Shown here: positions 17,246-25,947 of the stretch, piece by piece
Position numbering within the stretch: position 1 is the first letter of the stretch
How the letters are laid out: each line of letters starts with the position of its first letter
The notes under the pieces: generated by a model
Told to the model about the DNA's origin: nothing
Seen by the model: only the letters and a program-made list of their open reading frames with translations
Database searches by the model: none
NCBI RefSeq assembly: GCF_900142285.1
Contig: NZ_FRAJ01000011.1
Location: 1-64,000 of the forward strand
Length of the DNA stretch: 64,000 nt
DNA from: Caminicella sporogenes DSM 14501
GTDB taxonomy: Bacteria; Bacillota; Clostridia; Peptostreptococcales; Caminicellaceae
Reading direction: 5' to 3'
Program-made: the position numbers and the translations under genes

Positions 17246-19609
17246 ATGATTGAGTATATTAAGAAGCGGGATGGAAGAATAATTAATTTTATTCCTGAAA
17301 AAATTACAGCTGCCATTTTTAAAGCTGCAAAATCGGTTGCAGATAAGGAAGGAATTGAAGCATCTTATGAAATAGCGGAAAAGTTAACTATGGATGTTGT
17401 AGCTCTTTTAAATAAGAAGTATGCAGATGAAATACCGACAGTTGAACAAGTACAGGATGCAGTAGTAAAAGTGCTTATCGAAAAAGGACATGCAAAGACA
17501 AGTCAAGAATATATACTCTATAGAGCAGAGAGAACGAGAATAAGGGAAAGTAAAACTCGTCTTATGAAGACCATAGAAAATATTACACTAAAAGATGCAA
17601 CAGAAAGTGATACAAAGAGAGAAAATGCCAATATAGATGGAAATACTGCAATGGGAACAATGCTTCAGTATGGAAGTGCAGTTTCTAAAGAATTTTGTAA
17701 AACTCATATATTAAAACCTGAACATGCTTTTGCTCATGACAATGGAGACATACATATACATGACTTAGATTTTTTCAATATGGGAACTTTGACATGTACA
17801 CAGATAGATATATTAAAACTTTTTAAAGGTGGATTTTCTACAGGTCATGGCTTTTTAAGAGAACCTCAAGATATAATGAGTTATGCTGCATTAGCTGCAA
17901 TAGCAATACAATCTAATCAAAATGACCAACATGGTGGACAAAGTATACCTACTTTTGATTATGGATTAGCTCCAGGTGTGAAAAAAACTTATAAAAGACT
18001 TTATAAAGAAAATTTATCTAAAGCACTTATGCTAAATTTTGATTTGGAATATGATGAAGCGGTAAAATTAGCTGAGGAAATAATAAAAACTTGTGAAGAA
18101 AAGAGCAAAGCAGAGTTAAGATTAAAAGAAAATGATGCATATGTAGAAGCTGAGATAGAATTATTAAAAGAAAAATTTAATATAGATGAGAAAGAAGCAT
18201 TTAAAGTACATAATTTTGTTACAAAACATGCATATAAGGAAACAGATAGAAGAACTTATCAAGCTATGGAAGCTTTTATACACAATTTAAATACAATGCA
18301 TTCAAGAGCAGGAGCACAAGTTCCATTTAGTAGTATTAATTTTGGTACAGATACATCTGAAGAAGGAAGAATGGTTTCAAGAAATTTACTTCTTGCTACT
18401 GAAGCAGGGCTTGGAAATGGAGAAACTCCAATATTCCCAATACTCATATTCAAAGTTAAAGAGGGAGTAAATTATAATGCTGAAGACCCAAACTATGATT
18501 TATTTAAATTATCTTGTAGAGTATCAGCTAAAAGATTATTTCCTAACTTTGGATTTTTAGATGCTCCATTTAATGCAAAATATTATATACCGGGACGTCC
18601 AGAAACAGAAGCTGTTTATATGGGATGTAGAACTAGAGTAATAGGCAATGTATATGACAAAACTAGAGAGATAGTTACGGGTAGAGGAAATATTTCGTTT
18701 ACATCTATTAACTTACCGAGATTGGGAATAAAACATGGACAAGTAACAAAAGGAACTGCTGATTTAGAAGGATTTTTCAAAGAACTTGATGAAAAAGTAG
18801 ATTTAGTTATAGACCAGTTAATGGAAAGACTTCAAGTACAGCAGAGCAAGAAAGTTAAAAACTTTCCGTTTTTAATGGGGCAGGGAGTATGGATTGATTC
18901 AGACAAATTAGATTGGGAAGATAGGTTAACTGAAGTAGTTAAACATGGTACACTAACTGTCGGTTTTATAGGTCTTGCTGAATGTTTAAAAGCTTTGATA
19001 GGTAAACATCATGGTGAAAGTGATGAGGCTCAAGAGTTAGGGCTTAAAATAATTAGATTTATGAGAGAAAAATTAGATAAAACAGCAGAAAAGTATAAAC
19101 TTAACTTTTCTCTTATTGCAACTCCAGCAGAAGGATTATCAGGAAGATTTACTAGAATAGATAAGAAGATATTTGGAGAAATAGAAGGTGTAACTGATAG
19201 AGATTATTATACAAATTCCTTCCACATACCTGTTTATTATAAAATAAGTGCTTTTGACAAAATAAGATTAGAAGCACCTTACCATGAACTTACAAATGCT
19301 GGGCATATTACATATATAGAACTTGACGGAAATCCTTCTGATAATTTAGAAGCTTTTGAAACGATTGTTAGAGCTATGCATGAAGCTGGTATCGGATATG
19401 GAAGTATAAATCATCCTGTGGATAGAGACCCGGTTTGTGGATATAACGGTGTTATCGGTGATAGATGTCCAGGATGTGGCAGAACTGAAGATGATGGAGT
19501 GAAATTTGAGAGAATTAGAAGAATAACAGGATATTTAGTTGGAACGATAGACAGATTTAATGATGCGAAACTTGCGGAGGTAAAAGATAGAACGAAACAT
19601 AGTTTTTAA
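17246..19609 (+). CDS. nrdD: Anaerobic (class III) ribonucleoside-triphosphate reductase
   Basis: NrdD reduces ribonucleoside triphosphates to deoxyribonucleotides with a glycyl radical, under anoxic conditions. The 787-residue protein has an ATP-cone regulatory domain (about 1-95, IKKRDGRIINFIPEKI) and the ten-stranded reductase barrel. Near the C-terminus are a zinc site (C731, C741, C744; Asp stands at 728 where many homologues have a fourth Cys) and the radical loop RRITGYL with Gly762. AGAAAGGAAGAAG precedes the ATG. The activase nrdG follows after 18 bases. Confidence 0.97.
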   Translation: MIEYIKKRDGRIINFIPEKITAAIFKAAKSVADKEGIEASYEIAEKLTMDVVALLNKKYADEIPTVEQVQDAVVKVLIEKGHAKTSQEYILYRAERTRIRESKTRLMKTIENITLKDATESDTKRENANIDGNTAMGTMLQYGSAVSKEFCKTHILKPEHAFAHDNGDIHIHDLDFFNMGTLTCTQIDILKLFKGGFSTGHGFLREPQDIMSYAALAAIAIQSNQNDQHGGQSIPTFDYGLAPGVKKTYKRLYKENLSKALMLNFDLEYDEAVKLAEEIIKTCEEKSKAELRLKENDAYVEAEIELLKEKFNIDEKEAFKVHNFVTKHAYKETDRRTYQAMEAFIHNLNTMHSRAGAQVPFSSINFGTDTSEEGRMVSRNLLLATEAGLGNGETPIFPILIFKVKEGVNYNAEDPNYDLFKLSCRVSAKRLFPNFGFLDAPFNAKYYIPGRPETEAVYMGCRTRVIGNVYDKTREIVTGRGNISFTSINLPRLGIKHGQVTKGTADLEGFFKELDEKVDLVIDQLMERLQVQQSKKVKNFPFLMGQGVWIDSDKLDWEDRLTEVVKHGTLTVGFIGLAECLKALIGKHHGESDEAQELGLKIIRFMREKLDKTAEKYKLNFSLIATPAEGLSGRFTRIDKKIFGEIEGVTDRDYYTNSFHIPVYYKISAFDKIRLEAPYHELTNAGHITYIELDGNPSDNLEAFETIVRAMHEAGIGYGSINHPVDRDPVCGYNGVIGDRCPGCGRTEDDGVKFERIRRITGYLVGTIDRFNDAKLAEVKDRTKHSF

Positions 19610-19627
19610 ATATGGGAAGGTGATTTT

Positions 19628-20173
19628 ATGTTTATAAGACTATCCCATGTAATTACAAGAGATAGTATAGTTGATGGTCCTGGGCTTAGAGCGGTTATAT
19701 GGACTCAGGGATGTAAACATAATTGCAAGGGCTGTCATAATCCTTCAACTCACGATTTTAATGGTGGATTTTTAATGGATATTAATGACGTAATAAAGGA
19801 AATAAAAGATTTAAAACTTCATAGAGGTATAACTTTTTCTGGTGGAGAGCCTTTTGAACAGCCTATTGAGTGTTTAGAGATAGCAAAAGCAGCAAGACAG
19901 CTTGGATTAGATATATGGTGTTATACTGGATATACATTTGAAGAACTCATCAATAAAAATGGAAAAAGGTATAAAGAGGGTTGGATAGAATTTTTACAAT
20001 ATATAGATGTTCTTATAGATGGACCGTTTATACTTGAAAAGAAAAATCTGCTTTTAAAATTTAGAGGTTCGGAAAATCAGAGGATTTTAGATGTACCAAA
20101 ATCTTTAAAATATAAGAAGCCTTTGCTTAAAGAGGAATATTACGAAATTCCAGAAGCTGCCATAGCAAGATAA
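19628..20173 (+). CDS. nrdG: Anaerobic ribonucleotide reductase activating enzyme (radical SAM)
   Basis: NrdG uses S-adenosylmethionine and a [4Fe-4S] cluster to create the glycyl radical on NrdD. The 181-residue protein has the activase-type cluster motif C29-X3-C33-X2-C36 (TQGCKHNCKGCHNPSTHD) and the TFSGGEPFEQP motif that contacts SAM. AAGGTGATTTT precedes the ATG at 19628. The gene ends the nrdDG operon at the hairpin at 20182-20212. Confidence 0.96.
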   Translation: MFIRLSHVITRDSIVDGPGLRAVIWTQGCKHNCKGCHNPSTHDFNGGFLMDINDVIKEIKDLKLHRGITFSGGEPFEQPIECLEIAKAARQLGLDIWCYTGYTFEELINKNGKRYKEGWIEFLQYIDVLIDGPFILEKKNLLLKFRGSENQRILDVPKSLKYKKPLLKEEYYEIPEAAIAR

Positions 20174-20181
20174 AAAAAGCT

Positions 20182-20217
20182 CCTTGATAGAGAATAAAAT
20201 TTTCTATCAAGGGGTTT
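20182..20217 (+). terminator. nrdDG terminator
   Basis: CCTTGATAGA (20182-20191) pairs with TCTATCAAGG (20203-20212), followed by GGTTTTCTT. Confidence 0.85.
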
Positions 20218-20357
20218 TCTTATGTAAAGTTAAAGAAAGAGATGTAGTTAGCCGAAATTAATACATAGAGGAAAAATTATAATGGGTTTGAATAAGATAA
20301 GTTTTGAAAGTATTAATTTTGCAATCATAAGTCGATAGTAATAGAGAGGTAATGTCT

Positions 20358-20954
20358 ATGGCAAAAGATATAAAGCTTGACGAAAGTATTTTGAAAAAAA
20401 ATAAAATACCTGTACTTATAAAGGATAAAGAATGGAAAACTTTATTTAGTGATATTTTGACTAGAAATATGAAAAAACTAGTAAATAAGCTAGAAAAATT
20501 ATTAGAAGAAGAAAGAGAATGTAAGATCAAACTAAAAGAGTATAAAAAACAAAAAAAGGCATATATGGATTTGATTTTAAAACTTTCTGATGAAGCAAAT
20601 TCTAAAAATAATGAAAGGGCACTAATGCAGCTTGAAGAAGCTAAAAATAAAATATTAGAAATAAATGATTTTATAGATGAAATTCAATTTCGATTAGAAA
20701 CTTTGCCTAAGGAAATTGATAAGACTAATTTTGAGTTGCTAAAAGAAACAGTTATAATTTCCTATGATTATATAAGAGAAGGAAGAGAAAGATTAGAGTA
20801 TTTAAATGAGGAGATACAAAGAATAAGAAAACTTTTAGGTAATATGTGGGAAGAAAAATTTACAAAAGAAAAGAAGATTAATAACTTATATTTATACCTG
20901 CATGGAACACTTGGACATGAAGAAATTGACAGATTAGATAGAAAGTATTTATAA
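20358..20954 (+). CDS. Coiled-coil protein of unknown function
   Basis: I do not recognise a family. The 198-residue product is acidic-basic, lysine- and glutamate-rich, without membrane segments or signal peptide. Long predicted helices with heptad patterns cover about residues 35-75, 85-120 and 140-175 (for example NKLEKLLEEERECKIKLKEY). The C-terminus HGTLGHEEIDRLDRKYL is less charged and may be a short conserved motif. ATG 20358 is 7 bases after AGAGGT; the ATG at 20352 is too close. It is monocistronic, with a strong terminator on its 3' side, between nrdG and acpS. Confidence 0.65.
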   Translation: MAKDIKLDESILKKNKIPVLIKDKEWKTLFSDILTRNMKKLVNKLEKLLEEERECKIKLKEYKKQKKAYMDLILKLSDEANSKNNERALMQLEEAKNKILEINDFIDEIQFRLETLPKEIDKTNFELLKETVIISYDYIREGRERLEYLNEEIQRIRKLLGNMWEEKFTKEKKINNLYLYLHGTLGHEEIDRLDRKYL

Positions 20955-20955
20955 C

Positions 20956-20990
20956 AGACACATGAAATCATGTGTCTTTAGTTTTTTGCT
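20956..20990 (+). terminator. Terminator after coiled-coil gene
   Basis: AGACACATG (20956-20964) and CATGTGTCT (20969-20977) form a perfect 9-bp stem with a 4-base loop, followed by TTAGTTTTTTG. Confidence 0.88.
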
Positions 20991-21106
20991 GATATTTATA
21001 AGCTATTGACCATTAACTGAATAAAATTTTATACTCAAATAAAGTAAAAAATTCAGTAAAATTGGTTTTAGAATTATAAAATTATAAAAAAAGGATAGGT
21101 GAAGTT

Positions 21107-21472
21107 ATGATTAATGGAATAGGAATAGACATTATAGAAATAAATAGAATATATAATGCAGTTAAAAAAGAGAGATTTTTGGAAAAAATATTTACAGATA
21201 GAGAAATCGAATATTTCAAAAAGATTAACTATAATATCAATACTATAGCAGGAAGTTTTGCTGCAAAGGAAGCTGTTGCAAAAGCTTTAGGAACTGGTAT
21301 AAGAGGGTTTAGATGGATAGATATAGAAATAATTAGAAATAAGCTAGGAAAACCTGAAGTAATTTTGTATGGAAAAGCTAAAGAAATAGCACATGCAAAT
21401 GGAATACAGAAAATATTAGTTTCAATTTCTCACAGCAGAGAATATGCAGTATCTCAGGCGATAGGTATATAA
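21107..21472 (+). CDS. acpS: Holo-[acyl-carrier-protein] synthase
   Basis: AcpS transfers 4'-phosphopantetheine from CoA to apo-ACP for fatty acid synthesis. The 121-residue protein has the family start INGIGIDIIEINRI (Asp8 for Mg), the FTDREIEYF block, and the second Mg-binding helix GSFAAKEAVAKALGTG with its Glu. AAGGATAGGTGAAGTT precedes the ATG. It is followed by nnr after 91 bases, and the run acpS-nnr-gerS-alr-mazEF resembles the acpS-lipoprotein-alr-ndoA order of Bacillus. Confidence 0.96.
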   Translation: MINGIGIDIIEINRIYNAVKKERFLEKIFTDREIEYFKKINYNINTIAGSFAAKEAVAKALGTGIRGFRWIDIEIIRNKLGKPEVILYGKAKEIAHANGIQKILVSISHSREYAVSQAIGI

Positions 21473-21563
21473 GTTAAATTAAAAGTTTAGCTGTTAAATT
21501 ATAATATAAAATTTATAATTAATCAGATATAAAAAAGCATAAAAATAAAGGTGGGGTTTAAAA

Positions 21564-23111
21564 ATGAAAGTCGTATTAAATGAAGAAATGAGGAAAATTG
21601 ATAAAACAACAATAGAAAAGTATGGAATACCGGGGATAATTTTAATGGAAAATGCCGGATTGGGTGTAGTTGAAGAAATAATAAAAGATTTTAAAAGAGA
21701 CTCTAATTTTACTATTATATGTGGTAGAGGAAACAATGGGGGGGATGGATTTGTAATAGCAAGACATTTATATAATAAAGGATATAATGTAAAAGTATTC
21801 ATTGTAGGAGATAGCAGAGATATTTCTAAAGATGCATTAATTAATTTTAAAATAATACAAAATCTTAACATAAATATAACTAATATACTTGATGAAAAAG
21901 ACCTTTTAAAACTTAAAGAAGGAATTTTAAGCAGCACAGTAGTGATAGATGCATTATTTGGAACAGGATTATCTAGTGAAGTTAAGGGAATTGCTAGTGA
22001 AGTAATTAAGTATATGAATAAATATAGTAAGTACATTTTTTCTGTAGATGTTCCATCTGGAATTTGTGGAGATAATGGACAAGTTTGTAGTTTAGCTGTA
22101 AAAGCAGATAAGACAATTACATTTGGGCTCAAAAAGTGTGGAAATATACTTTATCCCGGAGCTGAATATTGTGGAGAACTTATATTAAAAGATATAGGAA
22201 TACCCAGGGAAGTTGTAGATTTGATGAATTTAAAATTTAATATTATTACTGAAGAAATAGTTAAAGACAGTATTCCTATAAGAAAAAAGGATAGTCATAA
22301 GGGAAGTTATGGAAAGGCAAATGTAATAGCTGGTTCTTTTGGAATGACAGGTGCGGCAATACTTACATGTAAATCTGCTTTAAGAAGTGGATTAGGTCTT
22401 TTGAGATTATATATAGCTGAAAGCTTGAATTTTATAATAAAAACTAATGTACCAGAAGCTATAACTGTTCCACTTGGGGAAATTAGAAAAGGTGTTATAG
22501 GAATTAATAATATTAGAGAAATATTAGAAGGAACAAAAGATGCAGATGTATTGACTATAGGACCGGGCTGTGGGAATACTTCAGAACTATCAGAAATACT
22601 TAAACGCATTATTGGAGAAGTTGATAAACCTATGGTTATTGATGCTGATGGACTTAATGTTTTATCAAAGAATGTTGAATGGCTTAGTAAGAAAAAATCA
22701 GAAATAGTCATAACACCACATTTAGGAGAAATGTCTAGACTAACTGGATTGAGCATAGAAGAAATCAAAAGAAATCCTATAGAAGTTGCAAAGAATTTTG
22801 CACAAAAGTGGAATGTAATAACTGTGTTAAAAAGTGCAAGGACTATTATAGCTTCGCCAAAAGGAGAAGTATTTATTAATGTAAATGGAAATCCGGGAAT
22901 GGCTACAGCAGGTTGCGGTGATGTTTTAACGGGGATAATTACAGGATTTATAGCACAAGGAATAGAGCCTCTAAAAGCAGCTATTATTTCTGTATATATA
23001 CATGGGTTGACAGGTGATAGAGTTGCAGAGAAAAAAGGAGAATATGGATTAGTTGCAGGAGATATTATTGAAAAGCTCCCATATACTATTAAAGATGTGA
23101 TTGGCAGATAA
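21564..23111 (+). CDS. nnr: Bifunctional NAD(P)H-hydrate epimerase / ADP-dependent dehydratase
   Basis: The fused repair enzyme epimerises and dehydrates damaged NAD(P)H hydrates. The N-terminal YjeF_N epimerase (about residues 1-210) has GRGNNGGDGFVIARHLY and the VDVPSGICGDNG motif. The C-terminal ribokinase-like dehydratase (about 225-510) has GSFGMTGAAILTCKSALRSG, VIDADGLN, TPHLGEMSRLTG and the final GNPGMATAGCGDVLTG loop with its conserved Asp. Total 515 residues is the normal fused length. A GGTGGGG site precedes the ATG. Confidence 0.96.
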   Translation: MKVVLNEEMRKIDKTTIEKYGIPGIILMENAGLGVVEEIIKDFKRDSNFTIICGRGNNGGDGFVIARHLYNKGYNVKVFIVGDSRDISKDALINFKIIQNLNINITNILDEKDLLKLKEGILSSTVVIDALFGTGLSSEVKGIASEVIKYMNKYSKYIFSVDVPSGICGDNGQVCSLAVKADKTITFGLKKCGNILYPGAEYCGELILKDIGIPREVVDLMNLKFNIITEEIVKDSIPIRKKDSHKGSYGKANVIAGSFGMTGAAILTCKSALRSGLGLLRLYIAESLNFIIKTNVPEAITVPLGEIRKGVIGINNIREILEGTKDADVLTIGPGCGNTSELSEILKRIIGEVDKPMVIDADGLNVLSKNVEWLSKKKSEIVITPHLGEMSRLTGLSIEEIKRNPIEVAKNFAQKWNVITVLKSARTIIASPKGEVFINVNGNPGMATAGCGDVLTGIITGFIAQGIEPLKAAIISVYIHGLTGDRVAEKKGEYGLVAGDIIEKLPYTIKDVIGR

Positions 23112-23131
23112 AATAAAGAATATTTAAAAAA

Positions 23132-23185
23132 TCCCCACGTAAAATTAATTATTAGATAGAATTTATCTATGATTTTACAGGGGGA
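23132..23185 (+). promoter_or_regulatory. Long stem-loop covering the gerS-like ribosome binding site
   Basis: TCCCCACGTAAAAT (23132-23145) pairs with ATTTTACAGGGGGA (23172-23185): 5 bp, a 2x2 mismatch, then 7 bp. An inner stem TAGATA (23152-23157) with TATCTA (23164-23169) extends it. The 3' arm includes the GGGGGA Shine-Dalgarno sequence of the following lipoprotein gene, so folding would block initiation. No T-run follows, so this is not a simple terminator. Confidence 0.5.
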
Positions 23186-23192
23186 GATGAAT

Positions 23193-23822
23193 TTGAAATA
23201 TAAGATTTTTTTAATTAGTATTTTTATAATTTTAATTTTAGTTGGATGTAGGGAAAAAAGTGATGAACAGTTATTTTATGATGTACAAAAATTTATTACG
23301 GGTTTAGATAGTTATACCTGTACTGCTTATATAACAATTTATGGTAATAAAGAGCCTGAAACATATATTGTAAAGCAGTGGTATAAGGCACCTGATAAAT
23401 ATAGGATAGATATAGAAAAGCCTGAAGAATTAAGAGGTAAAACAACTATATATAATGGAAATAAAGTTTTAATAAGACATCCGAAAATAGGGCAAGGTTG
23501 GATTATGGAAAATTATAAAAATACAGTAGAGCAAAAAATGTTTTTAGGATATTTTATACATAATTATCTGAATAATGAAAATGGAAAAATCAAAAAACAA
23601 ACTATTAAAAAAATTGACTATTTACTATTTGAGACTGAAATACCCGGTGAACACCCATACTTTAACAGAGAAAAATTATGGTTTGAAATAAAAAAATATT
23701 ACCCATATCGTCTTCAAATTTTAGATATTAATGGTAAAATAAGAGTAGATATCAAATATCGAAATTTTGAATATAATCAGAAAATTGAAGACGATGTATT
23801 TAAAATTCACATTAAAAATTGA
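23193..23822 (+). CDS. GerS-like lipoprotein (LolA-fold type)
   Basis: A 209-residue lipoprotein with a signal peptide ending in the lipobox ILVGC (Cys at residue 19). The mature part shows the LolA-like arrangement of an amphipathic helix and then beta strands (SYTCTAYITIYGNKEPETYIVKQ, YKAPDKYRIDI). In Clostridioides difficile, gerS lies directly before the alanine racemase alr2 and is needed for spore germination through cortex modification; here the next gene is also alr. I choose TTG 23193 because AGGGGGA is seven bases upstream. Homology to GerS is inferred from context and fold pattern; a generic lipoprotein-sorting-like protein is the alternative. Confidence 0.7.
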   Translation: MKYKIFLISIFIILILVGCREKSDEQLFYDVQKFITGLDSYTCTAYITIYGNKEPETYIVKQWYKAPDKYRIDIEKPEELRGKTTIYNGNKVLIRHPKIGQGWIMENYKNTVEQKMFLGYFIHNYLNNENGKIKKQTIKKIDYLLFETEIPGEHPYFNREKLWFEIKKYYPYRLQILDINGKIRVDIKYRNFEYNQKIEDDVFKIHIKN

Positions 23823-23840
23823 TAGGGGGAGTATTTTAAA

Positions 23841-25010
23841 ATGATAAAGGAGTTAAGACCGGTATGGGTGGAGGTAAATTTAGATAATTTAGCCCATAAT
23901 ATTAGGGAAGTAAAAAAAATTATAAAACCGGGTGTTTTAGTAACTGCTGTTTTAAAAGCAGATGCTTATGGACATGGAGCATCTTATATAGGGCAAACTC
24001 TTCTTGAAAATGGAGCAGACAGATTTGCAGTAGCAACGCTTTCAGAAGCTATACAGCTTAGAAAAAAATATAAAGATGTACCAATTTTAATATTAGGTTA
24101 TACTCCAAATGAAAGTGCAGAAGATGTAATAAGATTTAATATAATTCAAACGATTTATTCATATAAACAAGCTAAGTTTTTTTCTGATAAAGCAAAGGAA
24201 TTAGGAAAAACTGTAATGTTGCATGTAAAGATAGATACAGGTATGAACAGATTAGGTTTTCAGCCAAGTGAAAAATCTATAGAGGAGATAAAAAAGATAG
24301 TTAATCTTCCAAATATTTTTATAGAGGGTATATTTACACATTTTGCAGTTGCAGATGAAGAAGATAAAGAATTTACTTATGAACAAGTCAAAAAATTTAA
24401 TTATGTTGTAGATGAATTGGAAAAAGAAGGTATTAAGATACCAATTAAACATGTTTCTAATAGTGCTGCAATAATAGATTTACCAGAATTAAATTATGAT
24501 ATGGTTAGAGCAGGAATAATGCTTTATGGATTATATCCTTCTAATGAAGTAAATAAGAAAAGAGTAAACTTAAAGCCAGTTATGTCTTTAAAGACAAGAG
24601 TAGCTCATGTAAAAGATGTCAAAGCGGGAATTGGAATAAGTTATGGACTTATATATAAGACTGATAAAGAATCTAGAATAGCTACACTGCCTATAGGTTA
24701 TGCTGATGGATTTACTAGGATGTTAACAGGTAAGGCACAAGTTTTAGTTAAAGGAAATAAAGTTCCTGTAGTTGGTAGAATTTGCATGGATCAATGTATG
24801 ATTGATGTTACAGGTTTAGATGTAAAAGTTGGAGATGAAATAATAATATTTGGAAGTGATGGTGGAGATTCTATTTCTGTAGATGATATAGCTAAAAAAT
24901 TAGGTACTATTAATTATGAAGTAGTTTGCATGATTAGTAAAAGAGTACCAAGAGTATATATTAAAGATAAAAAGATAGCAAAAAAAGTAGACTATGTTTT
25001 GAACTTATAA
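23841..25010 (+). CDS. alr: Alanine racemase
   Basis: Alr interconverts L- and D-alanine for peptidoglycan synthesis. The 389-residue PLP enzyme has the PLP lysine K39 in AVLKADAYGHG, the HVKIDTGMNRLGF motif, the second catalytic Tyr in GISYGLIYKT (near residue 268), and GRICMDQCMIDV. An extra basic tail (DKKIAKKVDYVLNL) closes the protein. It lies 18 bases after the GerS-like gene and upstream of the mazEF pair, an arrangement shared with several spore-formers. Confidence 0.96.
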   Translation: MIKELRPVWVEVNLDNLAHNIREVKKIIKPGVLVTAVLKADAYGHGASYIGQTLLENGADRFAVATLSEAIQLRKKYKDVPILILGYTPNESAEDVIRFNIIQTIYSYKQAKFFSDKAKELGKTVMLHVKIDTGMNRLGFQPSEKSIEEIKKIVNLPNIFIEGIFTHFAVADEEDKEFTYEQVKKFNYVVDELEKEGIKIPIKHVSNSAAIIDLPELNYDMVRAGIMLYGLYPSNEVNKKRVNLKPVMSLKTRVAHVKDVKAGIGISYGLIYKTDKESRIATLPIGYADGFTRMLTGKAQVLVKGNKVPVVGRICMDQCMIDVTGLDVKVGDEIIIFGSDGGDSISVDDIAKKLGTINYEVVCMISKRVPRVYIKDKKIAKKVDYVLNL

Positions 25011-25049
25011 GAATAAAAAATCATATAGACGTATAAAAAGAGAGTTATA

Positions 25050-25078
25050 TTGACACACTTATATTAATAATATATAAT
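25050..25078 (+). promoter_or_regulatory. Sigma-A promoter of mazEF
   Basis: TTGACA (25050-25055) and TATAAT (25073-25078) are both perfect consensus with a 17-base spacer. This gives the toxin-antitoxin pair its own promoter separate from alr. Confidence 0.8.
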
Positions 25079-25147
25079 GTACATGTCATTATATAATTAA
25101 TATGGAGTATTATATTTATTTTAAGGAAACTTTCCCGGAGGTGCATT

Positions 25148-25426
25148 ATGGCCGAATCTAGAAGAATAATGGTATGTGTTCCTGATTCTTTACTTCAAGA
25201 AGTTGATTACATAGTAAAATTAGAAAATAAAAATAGAAGTGAGTTTATAAGAGAGGCCATGAAATTGTACTTAAGGGAGAGGAAAAAGATGGATATAAGA
25301 GAAGCAATGAAAATAGGTTATCAAGAAATGGCATCAATAAATTTAGTATATGCTGAAATGGGTATGGATATAGATATGGACTGTCTTAAAAGATATGAGG
25401 CACAATTGGCTGCGGAGTGTGAGTAG
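25148..25426 (+). CDS. Ribbon-helix-helix antitoxin of MazF/EndoA type
   Basis: The 92-residue protein is a CopG/MetJ-type ribbon-helix-helix antitoxin like Bacillus Endo[21 protein letters not shown] forms the ribbon and first helix and [17 protein letters not shown] the DNA-binding helix pair. The C-terminal half ([18 protein letters not shown]) would neutralise the toxin. A GGAGGTG site precedes the ATG at 25148. Its stop is one base before the toxin's start, so the two are translationally coupled. Such antitoxins usually repress their own promoter. Confidence 0.92.
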   Translation: MAESRRIMVCVPDSLLQEVDYIVKLENKNRSEFIREAMKLYLRERKKMDIREAMKIGYQEMASINLVYAEMGMDIDMDCLKRYEAQLAAECE

Positions 25427-25427
25427 A

Positions 25428-25778
25428 TTGTTAATTAAAAGAGGAGACGTTTTTTATGCAGATTTGAGTCCTGTAATTGGCTCGGAACAAGGTGGTGTAC
25501 GACCTGTATTAGTTATACAAAATGATATAGGAAATAAATATAGTCCAACTGTTATAATTGCAGCAATTACTTCGCAGATTAATAAGGCTAAATTACCAAC
25601 GCATGTAGAACTAAATGGATTGAAAAATGGACTACCAAAAGATTCTGTTATTCTTTTAGAACAAGTTAGAACTATAGATAAGAGAAGATTTATTGAGAAA
25701 ATTTGTAGGCTTGATGAAGATATAATGAAAAAAGTTAATGAAGCATTGATGATAAGTCTTGGACTTGTTGATATATAA
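25428..25778 (+). CDS. mazF: MazF/EndoA mRNA interferase toxin
   Basis: The 116-residue protein is a near-canonical Gram-positive Maz[21 protein letters not shown], then [10 protein letters not shown] with the catalytic Arg, and [17 protein letters not shown] with the catalytic Thr. It cleaves single-stranded mRNA at short motifs; Bacillus EndoA recognises UACAU. I use TTG 25428, giving MLIKRGDV as in the family; the ATG at 25395 would add eleven residues overlapping the antitoxin. Confidence 0.95.
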   Translation: MLIKRGDVFYADLSPVIGSEQGGVRPVLVIQNDIGNKYSPTVIIAAITSQINKAKLPTHVELNGLKNGLPKDSVILLEQVRTIDKRRFIEKICRLDEDIMKKVNEALMISLGLVDI

Positions 25779-25803
25779 TGAAATAAATAAGAATAAAATG
25801 AAT

Positions 25804-25832
25804 AACCCTCGAAATTGGGGGTTTTGTTTTTT
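25804..25832 (+). terminator. mazEF terminator
   Basis: AACCCTC and GGGGGTT form a short GC-containing stem around GAAATT, followed by TTGTTTTTTG. Confidence 0.75.
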
Positions 25833-25947
25833 GTTATAAAATAGTTTTTAAATAATGTAAAAAATTAATAATGTAAAGTTTATAATCACATCTATAAAAA
25901 TCTATGATATACTTAATAAAGATAAAATATTCTAAGGGGGTAAGCTT

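Noticed and set aside
19420-19480. Missing fourth cysteine in the NrdD zinc site as a lesion
   Set aside because: The DRDPVCGY variant occurs in other clostridial NrdD proteins as far as I recall, and the gene is otherwise intact.
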